Source: Methylomarinum sp964397365 (GTDB taxonomy: Bacteria; Pseudomonadota; Gammaproteobacteria; Methylococcales; Methylomonadaceae). Taken from it: a stretch of DNA of 12,446 bases. The notes under the pieces were generated by a model. It saw nothing but the letters and a program-made list of their open reading frames with translations. It searched no databases and was not told the origin of the DNA. Where the stretch lies: assembly GCA_964397365.1 (NCBI GenBank), contig CAYNIU010000066.1:1-12446 (forward strand). The letters are read 5' to 3'. This document shows, one piece after another, positions 1-4,345 of the stretch. The position numbers were made by a program, and so were the translations under genes. The first letter of the stretch is position 1. Each line of letters starts with the position of its first letter.

Positions 1-734
1 CAACCGGCCATCTTAATTGTCGTCAACAGGACAAGATAATTGACGTGAGACACCTTGGGGAGCATTCCGCCACCGATGCGAATGGAGTACCAGCAGTTCT
101 CGCCAAGAAAGACCTTCCTGAATCCGTCCTCCTGCGCTGGGACCACGACTGTGTCTCGCTCGTCAGACCGCCCGGTAGCACTCGGCAGCGTCGGGGACCC
201 CGAACCAGGCGTTGCAATCGGACTAGGCTTTTCGAAGACGCGAACCCCGAGAAGCGGGAGAATCCGGAGCATCTCGCGCAAGAAGCCCATCGTGTCGGCG
301 CGCTCAGACTCCGACAGGCCAGGTTCTCGTGGATGGTTCGCGTTATCGAGATGGCAACGTTCAGCTTTTTGCGCTCGCTGAAGCAGCGCGTGTTCTAGCC
401 ACGTGATGTGCGCACGATTCAGGGCGTTCGCGTTAGAGACAAAAGCGTAGGCCCAGTCCCAGAAGTCCTTGTTCGTGTAATGGGTCTCGATCCGCGTGCG
501 GATCTCGTCGCCTTGACCAACGTAAATCGTCGGAAGCTCGTCGGCGGTACCTTCGGCCGAACCGGTGAGAATGTAGACGCCCGACCTCTTGAACTCGGAG
601 CGTTCACGCACCTTTGGCCATGCCGAACGCGGAAGAGCGATTCCTACACCAGTCCAGTTCAAGAGATCGACGATCTTGAGGCCCTCGGGGTCTCCGTCGG
701 GAACGAACACTCGGATTGTGTACGGCTCAGCCAT
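1..734 (-). CDS. GIY-YIG nuclease family protein, partial (C-terminal end off the left edge)
   Basis: 244 codons are visible and the frame is still open at the window edge. The ATG at 734-732 has a good ribosome site (GAGGAG, 6 nt spacer). The protein shows the GIY-YIG fold signature: GVYIL at residues 52-56 and IYVGQG at 70-75, then R79/R81 and E114 in the places of the catalytic Arg and metal-binding Glu. Family members cut DNA (homing endonucleases, UvrC, restriction enzymes). After a linker rich in Ser, Pro and Thr, a second conserved-looking block FLGENCWYSIRI (209-220) suggests a C-terminal DNA-recognition or restriction-associated module; that part is inference. The gene is visibly richer in GC, and uses more C/G third positions, than everything right of about 1000. 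It follows an attC-like site directly, in the expected cassette orientation, so it is probably an integron cassette gene. Target and biological role are unknown; defence is one option. Confidence 0.8.
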   Translation of the reverse strand, partial: MAEPYTIRVFVPDGDPEGLKIVDLLNWTGVGIALPRSAWPKVRERSEFKRSGVYILTGSAEGTADELPTIYVGQGDEIRTRIETHYTNKDFWDWAYAFVSNANALNRAHITWLEHALLQRAQKAERCHLDNANHPREPGLSESERADTMGFLREMLRILPLLGVRVFEKPSPIATPGSGSPTLPSATGRSDERDTVVVPAQEDGFRKVFLGENCWYSIRIGGGMLPKVSHVNYLVLLTTIKMAG

Positions 735-790
735 CGCACTCTCCTCGTCGGTGCTGTCGGAGACCCATCATGTCAGCATGCTGCAAATCC

Positions 791-911
791 GCCCAACCTT
801 TAAGTTAACCGGCGACCGTATGAACTGCGCTTCATACAGGACTTTCCTATGCAAACAGGGGCTTTGGTAAGCCTTTGACCTTTTGTCGTCCGGTTGAACG
901 CCGTGTTATCC
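791..911 (-). other. Integron attC recombination site
   Basis: Read on the minus strand: R''-like box GGATAAC (911-905), short spacer, L'' arm GTTCAACCGG-A-CGAC (899-885), a 68-nt variable part, L' arm GTCGCCGGTTAAC (816-804), then R' core GTTGGGC (797-791), which fits GTTRRRY. The two arms pair apart from single unpaired bases: an extra C in L'' (TTCAACCGG against TTAACCGG). This is the same layout as the classical aadA-type attC (TTCAAGCCG against TTAAGCCG), and it fixes the orientation as minus. The variable part has its own hairpins (GTATGAA 818-824 with TTCATAC 831-837; GGCTT/AAGCC near 860-873). Cleavage would fall after the G of GTTGGGC, placing the GIY-YIG gene as the first gene of the next cassette. 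The R'' box is a weaker match than R'. Confidence 0.72.
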
Positions 912-1148
912 GAGTTGGATATTAGCCGGGTTTTTGGAATTTGTCATGGTGTTATTGATAAATGAGCGACCAGGCCGATCTTTAGGAAGGCTGGTCGCTC
1001 ATTTATCAATATCCCCCTACTTATACAAGCCTACCTCATTATCAGGCTTGATAACTTGGCTGTGAACATAGCTCCAGATGGCCATAAAACAGGCTATGCT
1101 GGATCATCAGAAACCTAAAGCCATACCTGCAACCCCAAAACATGTCAG
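912..1148. other. Gene-free stretch upstream of attC
   Basis: If the attC reading is right, this is the body of the preceding cassette (or the array edge). I see no convincing gene. A 33-codon minus ORF beginning near 1140 has no recognisable features. Contents worth noting are the strong hairpin at 953-1011 and a weaker one, CAAGCCT (1026-1032) with AGGCTTG (1044-1050). Confidence 0.4.
953..1011. repeat. Perfect 21-bp inverted repeat (hairpin)
   Basis: Arm 953-973 (ends GAGCGACCAG) is the exact reverse complement of 991-1011 (begins CTGGTCGCTC), with a 17-nt loop. Neither side has a T-run, so it is not a standard intrinsic terminator. It may be a cassette-end structure, a palindromic repeat, or a small-RNA hairpin. 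Confidence 0.85.
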
Positions 1149-1301
1149 CTCCACCGTTTAAACATGTTTAACACCTGTCATCAGATTTCTTTGTCAAGAA
1201 TTTTCGTAGCTTAAGTGCCGCGGGTTTATCCCGCGGTGTAAAGCTTTCTAAAATTCTTGATAAAGAAATGACAGGTGTTAATGTTTAAATAAACGGTGGA
1301 G
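1149..1301. repeat. 153-nt imperfect hairpin element, MITE-like
   Basis: The ends CTCCACCG (1149-1156) and CGGTGGAG (1294-1301) are inverted. Further in, TTAACACCTGTCAT (1168-1181) pairs exactly with 1268-1281, TCAAGAATTTT pairs near 1194-1204 and 1250-1260, and the tip is CCGCGGG (1218-1224), loop TTTAT, CCCGCGG (1230-1236). The whole element folds on itself with small bulges. I see no ORF and no clear target-site duplication. The form suits a miniature inverted-repeat or palindromic repeat element. Confidence 0.8.
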
Positions 1302-1447
1302 GTGAAGTTTTTTATTTTTATTGTTCAGTTTGCACGTTTTAAATTCTTGTGGGAATTTGTGATTGTTTTTTGAAATTTATTTTTTGGCCTTTGGTTTTCT
1401 GATTTTTTATTTTTTTTTTGAAATTTGTTTTTCAACGGTGTAATGGG
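1302..1447. other. Gene-free, very T-rich stretch
   Basis: The plus strand is strongly T-biased with few C residues. It contains two direct copies of TTTTTTGAAATTT followed by T-runs (near 1368-1383 and 1411-1425). I find no gene, promoter or terminator I can support. Confidence 0.4.
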
Positions 1448-1476
1448 AAGTGCCCGTACTAGTAACACGGGCACTT
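1448..1476. other. Hairpin with conserved CTAGTAAC loop, copy 1
   Basis: The 10-bp stem AAGTGCCCGT (1448-1457) and ACGGGCACTT (1467-1476) closes a 9-nt loop ACTAGTAAC (1458-1466). A second hairpin at 2232-2256 has an unrelated stem but a loop differing only in its first base, also 9 nt long. Both share the frame GT-N-CTAGTAAC-AC. It has no T-run of its own. Confidence 0.8.
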
Positions 1477-1477
1477 T

Positions 1478-1501
1478 GTCTCATAGGTGAGACTTTTCTT
1501 T
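1478..1501 (+). terminator. Possible weak intrinsic terminator
   Basis: Stem GTCTCA (1478-1483), loop TAGG, stem TGAGAC (1488-1493), then TTTTCTTT. It sits two bases after the CTAGTAAC-loop hairpin. No plus-strand gene is seen upstream, so it would end a non-coding transcript, if any. Confidence 0.35.
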
Positions 1502-1590
1502 GTTTTACGCACCGCTTTAGCCGTTAGAGTTTTTTCTTGTAAATTTTACTTACAGCACAAACTTAAAGTAAATTATTAAGATTGTAAGTT

Positions 1591-1630
1591 AACAAAAAGG
1601 TCTGATTTGATGATCCAAGTCAGACCTTTA
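1591..1630 (-). terminator. Intrinsic terminator of the small-protein pair
   Basis: On the minus strand, AAAGGTCTGA (1629-1620) pairs with TCAGACCTTT (1605-1596) around a 14-nt loop and runs into a T-rich tail (TTTTTGTT, ending at 1591). It starts 4 nt after the stop codon of the 56-aa gene. This supports real transcription of that gene pair. Confidence 0.85.
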
Positions 1631-1633
1631 AGA

Positions 1634-1804
1634 TTAGTTGTTGTGAAAAAATTCGTCGATTAGATACCATTCGATGATCGAGCCAATGAACCGGTTTATT
1701 TTCAGGTCGGTAACTTCCTTGTTACCGGTGATATTCCTTATCATTTCCTGCAATTCGTCCCAGTCGCATTGTCTTACTTCAATGGTTACTTTGATGTATT
1801 TCAT
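1634..1804 (-). CDS. Small hypothetical protein (56 aa), possible ribbon-helix-helix type
   Basis: The 56-aa frame starts MKYIKVTIEVRQCDWDELQE and ends IDEFFHNN. Its ATG lies one base after the stop of the upstream 52-aa gene (TGA-A-ATG), a coupling arrangement typical of real operons, and a strong terminator follows 4 nt after its stop. The N-terminus MK-x-IKV-x-I and the DW at residues 14-15 match the upstream protein (MKTIKVSIQRKDW), so the two look like diverged paralogues. The order, a short strand (IKVTIEV), a helix, then a second amphipathic helix (INRFIGSIIEWYLIDEF), resembles ribbon-helix-helix regulators. The fold is inference and I know no named family. Acidic overall, unlike its basic partner. 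Confidence 0.65.
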   Translation of the reverse strand: MKYIKVTIEVRQCDWDELQEMIRNITGNKEVTDLKINRFIGSIIEWYLIDEFFHNN

Positions 1805-1805
1805 T

Positions 1806-1964
1806 TCATTTTTCGGTGAAACTTCTTATGTCTTTTTCCACCAGTAGATTAATGACTGTTTTTGCATTGGGTTTTCTTATGCCTTTTATGTTTTTCCATG
1901 ATTTCAGTTCTTTTTTGAATTTTTTCCAGTCTTTACGTTGGATGCTGACTTTGATTGTTTTCAT
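1806..1964 (-). CDS. Small basic hypothetical protein (52 aa), possible ribbon-helix-helix type
   Basis: The 52-aa frame starts MKTIKVSIQRKDWKKFKKEL and ends LLVEKDIRSFTEK. It is very Lys-rich, which fits nucleic-acid binding. A weak ribosome site (AAGGT, about 9 nt before the ATG) precedes it. Stop and next start are separated by one base, so it forms an operon with the 56-aa gene. The shared MK-x-IKV-x-I...DW start suggests duplication. The C-terminal part (NAKTVINLLVEKDI) could be the second helix of a ribbon-helix-helix domain. Such small proteins often repress their own operon, for example as antitoxins or plasmid copy-control proteins. No toxin or replication gene is adjacent, so the function is unknown. 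Confidence 0.62.
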   Translation of the reverse strand: MKTIKVSIQRKDWKKFKKELKSWKNIKGIRKPNAKTVINLLVEKDIRSFTEK

Positions 1965-2231
1965 TTTTCTTACCTTTTTTTTGGTTAATGAGTAGCCAGC
2001 CCATCGAATGGAAAGGTTCTGTCAATAAAAATCGATTCATCCGCCGTCTGCGCAAGACATCAAATAATAATCATCTATTTTTATTTACAGGTTCTTGGAG
2101 TTCGATACAATCGGCTATTCATTAATAAAAAAAATCGCTTCGGTCTGTTTGCGTTATCAATCAAATAAAGCATACGAAGTATTCCGTTACGAAGGTTTCT
2201 AAAATAAAAAATAAAAACCGGACTATTCAAG
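1965..2231. other. Leader region of the small-protein operon, no supported gene
   Basis: A/T-rich. A TTGACA occurs on the minus strand near 2020 but I see no matching -10 at the right distance, so no promoter is called. A minus reading frame crosses this stretch (2081-2323), but its first codon is TTG and it has no proper ribosome site; I do not accept it as a gene. Confidence 0.35.
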
Positions 2232-2256
2232 TGTTGGGTTCTAGTAACACCCAACA
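2232..2256. other. Hairpin with conserved CTAGTAAC loop, copy 2
   Basis: Stem TGTTGGGT (2232-2239) and ACCCAACA (2249-2256) around the loop TCTAGTAAC (2240-2248). The loop equals copy 1 except its first base, while the stem bases differ yet still pair. A small hairpin follows (TCCC-GATATT-GGGA, near 2261-2274), as one also follows copy 1. The two copies flank the small-protein operon. Confidence 0.78.
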
Positions 2257-2309
2257 TAACTCCCGATATTGGGAAAAAACAGCGCAAAACAGCACAAACC
2301 ACGCTCCAC

Positions 2310-2334
2310 AAAAAACTGGCCAAAAAAACTGGCC
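2310..2334. repeat. Short direct repeat AAAAAACTGGCC x2
   Basis: Two copies of the 12-mer at 2310-2321 and 2323-2334, one base apart. On the minus strand each reads GGCCAGTTTTTT. Function unknown. Confidence 0.8.
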
Positions 2335-2376
2335 GTTGTATTACGTTTAATTTTCATTGAAGTTTGAGCGTAGTTG

Positions 2377-2573
2377 GTAGGGGATTCGCCATTAGCCCGA
2401 AGGTTAAGAAAGCGTACAAGCCCTTAGTATTGAAGGGATGTTACTGTGAATTTTGTTTTCGGCATTTTCGATCAGTCAGATATTGACCTTTTTTAAGCAA
2501 ACTGACCCCTTCAATACTTAGGGATTGTAGCCTTTCTGTCGAGGCTCTCCGACGAAGCCCGCGAATCCCCTAC
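2377..2573. repeat. 197-nt nested inverted-repeat element (structured RNA or MITE)
   Basis: Outer arms GTAGGGGATTCGC (2377-2389) and GCGAATCCCCTAC (2561-2573) are perfect complements. Inside, a second pair of 31-nt arms (2407-2437 and 2507-2537) matches at 27 of 31 positions and encloses a 69-nt loop. Between outer and inner stems there is one hairpin on each side: TTAGCC-CGAA-GGTTAA (2392-2407, sharing base 2407 with the inner arm) and GTCG-loop-CGAC (2538-2553). Together they form a multi-branch shape. No reading frame is supported. It could be a folded non-coding RNA or a palindromic mobile element; no target duplication is evident. Strand is undetermined. Confidence 0.8.
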
Positions 2574-2593
2574 TTAAAATTTTTACCAGATAT

Positions 2594-2649
2594 AAAAAAA
2601 CCACTACCCACAAAGGCACTTGCTCGCTGTGCCTGTGGGGGTGGTGGTT
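2594..2649 (-). terminator. Strong intrinsic terminator
   Basis: GTGCC (2633-2629) pairs with GGCAC (2619-2615) at the tip and AACCAC with GTGGTT at the base, forming a stem of about 20 bp with a few wobbles. It is followed on the minus strand by seven T residues (2600-2594). Confidence 0.85.
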
Positions 2650-2682
2650 CGGTCGAACAGATAACTAGTTATTAACTCGACC
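2594..2682 (-). ncRNA. Candidate small RNA, about 89 nt
   Basis: It lies between a promoter (2690-2718) and a terminator (2594-2649) on the minus strand. The predicted RNA begins with a hairpin: GGTCGA (2682-2677) pairs with TCGACC (2656-2651), and its loop holds the 12-bp palindrome ATAACTAGTTAT (2661-2672), which could allow RNA dimer or kissing contacts. The second hairpin is the terminator, with a 9-nt loop AGCGAGCAA. No coding sequence fits and I do not recognise an RNA family. Two-hairpin RNAs of this size occur as trans-acting small RNAs or plasmid copy-control RNAs; which applies here is open. Confidence 0.55.
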
Positions 2683-2689
2683 TATATAT

Positions 2690-2718
2690 CTTACACTCTA
2701 GCAACTGTTCTCTGTCAA
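2690..2718 (-). promoter_or_regulatory. Sigma-70 promoter of the candidate small RNA
   Basis: A perfect -35 TTGACA (2718-2713), a 17-nt spacer and a -10 TGTAAG (2695-2690; 4 of 6 to consensus). A start at G2682 would make the first transcribed bases the 5' arm of a hairpin. Confidence 0.6.
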
Positions 2719-2944
2719 GTAATAATGCTCAAAGCTTATAACCCTGATCTGGATAACATGTATTTACTACAAGATAAACGGATATGGATAACATTAACTA
2801 AATATTGGAATGACCGCTCATGGCCGTTTTGAGCCAGTCGATATTTGATAATTCTTGGCTCTATGCCATGTTGTCAGTAAAAATAAAAACTAATTTACAA
2901 ATATGTCGGATCAAGTCTGATCTATTACATTTTATATTTTTGAA
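2719..2944. other. Gene-free A/T-rich stretch
   Basis: No gene or clear signal supported. It ends with the left copy (2936-2944) of the 9-bp duplication ATTTTTGAA that flanks the next element. Confidence 0.4.
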
Positions 2945-3079
2945 CTCTGTATAGGACAAAAATTGGCTATAAATTGCTAGCTTATTGATTTTAATGGATT
3001 ATTATATTTTAAGGTATATTTAAATTATCTTTAATAATCAATTAGTTAAAAATTATCCGATTTTTTGTCCTGTACAGAG
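2945..3079. mobile_element. MITE with 9-bp target-site duplication
   Basis: 135 bp bounded by inverted ends CTCTGTATAGGACAAAAA (left) and, read inward on the other strand, CTCTGTACAGGACAAAAA (right): 17 of 18 identical. The direct repeat ATTTTTGAA occurs immediately outside both ends (2936-2944 and 3080-3088), exactly as left by transposition. The interior is A/T-rich with no ORF. It is a non-autonomous element that would need the transposase of a full-length IS with the same ends elsewhere in the genome. Confidence 0.9.
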
Positions 3080-3134
3080 ATTTTTGAATACTCGGATGTT
3101 TAGCATCTTTTTAACAAAAGTTGCCGTTAATTTT

Positions 3135-3279
3135 GGCTATGTCGCCGTTAAATGTGGAAAAATACAGCCCAAATTATTAAACCCTTTGAATCATAACTTG
3201 AAGTAATATTTTTACCCTGCTTCTAAGTCTTTTAAACAAGTGATGTTTTCTAGATTCCACATTTAACAGTGACACAGCC
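3135..3279. mobile_element. Second MITE-like element, older
   Basis: 145 bp with inverted ends of about 25 bp: GGCTATGTCGCCGTTAAATG... at the left and, inverted, GGCTGTGTCACTGTTAAATG... at the right, with 4 differences over GGCT...GTGGAA. No ORF inside. TTAATT lies near both ends (3127-3132; 3280-3285) but two bases away on the left, so a target duplication is only possible. The diverged ends suggest an older insertion than the neighbour at 2945. Confidence 0.78.
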
Positions 3280-3415
3280 TTAATTACTAAACGGTATTCT
3301 TATTGAGGATGCAACATAAGGATTTGTCTGCAAGATATTAAAATATCTAGATATGCATGAAGAAGTAGAACTAGATAAACATAGGCACATGAACCTATTT
3401 GGTAGCTAACTTTAA
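3280..3415. other. Gene-free stretch, probable toxin-gene debris
   Basis: No gene supported. It lies where the missing C-terminal third of the broken toxin gene would be expected, but I can read no convincing toxin sequence in it. A short palindrome, AGATATT-AA-AATATCT, is present near 3338-3353. Confidence 0.35.
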
Positions 3416-3662
3416 CTATCTGTCCATGCCTGTCTCTAATATGTTAACGTTAGAGCCTGTTAAAGCTTCTTCAAGCCATTGATCAGCAGGAATGGTTAAT
3501 TCAATTCTTTTACGTTACTCAAGCAAAACAACTTTCCATGTTGAAATTGCAGAAACAGCAATTTCATCTTCACTAGATTCAATCATATCTATTATTGGCT
3601 GCGGGTAAAAGATTATCCTCAAGAATCCACCGTATCCAAATATGCGTATCTAACAGTATCAC
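3416..3662 (-). pseudogene. Broken VapC-like PIN-domain toxin
   Basis: It opens with GTG at 3662, overlapping the antitoxin stop by 4 nt (GTGA). The first 27 residues read VILLDTHIWIRWILEDNLLP..., the N-terminal PIN motif with the metal-binding Asp of LLDTH. A one-base frameshift follows near 3583. In the new frame it reads IESSEDEIAVSAISTWKVVLLE, then a TAA at 3517-3515 where family members usually have a Gln or Lys codon, then RKRIELTIPADQWLEEALTGSNVNIL, then a stop at 3416. VapC proteins are normally about 125-135 residues and cut RNA (often tRNA) in the cell. This copy has only about the first 80 positions, in three broken pieces, and lacks the last acidic residues, so it should be inactive. 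Confidence 0.85.
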
Positions 3663-3883
3663 TTCAGTGCACCCCAATCGTATGCTTCAACAACTGGGCT
3701 GATAATATCACCTGTTATTTTACCTTTTCCTGCAATTTTTGATGAAGGAACTCTTTTTTGTTTTTTAACATTTTGATTTAACAGCAAAAAAATCGCTTCT
3801 ACTTGAGCATTGGGAGGTAATTTTGGCAAATTGATAATTTGCCCCTGTTGGTTAGTTTCAAGAATTACTTTTCCAGCATGCAT
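3659..3883 (-). CDS. VapB-like antitoxin
   Basis: A 74-aa protein starting MHAGKVILETNQQGQ. I chose the ATG at 3883 because GAAGG lies 7 nt before it; the frame extends 14 codons further upstream without a ribosome site. The N-terminal half (KVILETNQQGQIINLPKLPP, then VEAIFLLL) resembles small antitoxins encoded directly upstream of PIN-domain toxins. The Lys/Arg-rich middle and the acidic, aromatic C-terminus (VEAYDWGALK) suit an antitoxin tail that wraps its toxin. Its stop overlaps the GTG of the toxin remnant. Antitoxins of this type normally bind VapC and repress the shared operon. The gene itself is intact although the toxin is dead, so it may survive as an orphan that can neutralise related toxins. 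Confidence 0.75.
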   Translation of the reverse strand: MHAGKVILETNQQGQIINLPKLPPNAQVEAIFLLLNQNVKKQKRVPSSKIAGKGKITGDIISPVVEAYDWGALK

Positions 3884-4345
3884 CTTATTTCCTTCAATTT
3901 TGTCAGTATCGATACAAAATATCATTAAAACAAATTTTCAAACATTTTGTTGAAAAAAGGAAATTCTAACGATTGACTTTAAGTTTTTGTGTCCATAGAA
4001 TGATACACATTCTGTTACACGTTTTCTTCAAGAGAGGAATACCAGCAGAACGAGAGCAGGGAAATATTACTTTATATTTCAACTAGATAGATAATACAAA
4101 TATCTCGTGATCAAGTCACGAGGAGAGTCAAGTCCTCTCCTCGGCACCATTCCGAATATTTCCAGTCTATTTTCACTCGCAACCACCTATACATCAGTGA
4201 CTTTAAATTTTACAAAGATGTTATCTCATCCGCCATCTCTCCTGACAGAGAGGATAACCTGAAAATCACTGTTAGATCTCTATATGCGATTTGGGTTTAC
4301 ATAGCCTTTTGCTGTTTCCTGAATTATTAATTCGTACATTCGATG
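3884..4345. other. Intergenic stretch between mutL and the antitoxin gene
   Basis: No coding gene supported. Its one notable content is a tRNA-3'-end-like fragment (4104-4149). A short hairpin (CTCTC/GAGAG near 4236-4251) lies downstream of mutL but lacks a T-run, so no mutL terminator is called. Confidence 0.4.
4104..4149 (+). other. Fragment like the 3' end of a class II tRNA (Leu-type)
   Basis: Two hairpins in a row, CTCGTGA-TCAAG-TCACGAG (4104-4122) and GGAGAG-TCAAGTC-CTCTCC (4122-4140), are followed by TCGGCACCA (4141-4149). This resembles the long variable arm, T arm, acceptor strand and CCA of a leucine tRNA. The T loop lacks a base of the usual TTC, and no D arm, anticodon arm or 5' acceptor strand is present upstream. 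It is therefore at most a remnant, of the kind left when an element integrates into a tRNA gene. Confidence 0.4.

Noticed and set aside
45..803. Plus-strand reading frames over the GC-rich left zone
   Set aside because: They overlap the minus-strand GIY-YIG gene, whose motifs and ribosome site are clear; the plus frames give no recognisable protein.
1448..1476. Second attC site
   Set aside because: The boxes are in the wrong order (GTT-type outside left, AAC-type outside right) and the arms lack the attC spacing.
2081..2323. 80-codon minus reading frame
   Set aside because: It starts with TTG, has no ribosome site at a workable distance for either start, contains a conserved-loop hairpin, and shows no family features.
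2377..2573. Retron non-coding RNA
   Set aside because: Nested arms look retron-like, but no reverse transcriptase gene is in the window and no conserved branching-G context is evident.
912..3415. CRISPR array
   Set aside because: The repeats here are inverted or single; there is no set of evenly spaced direct repeats with unique spacers.
4104..4149. Functional tRNA gene
   Set aside because: No D arm, anticodon arm or 5' acceptor strand can be found upstream, and the T loop is short of a base.
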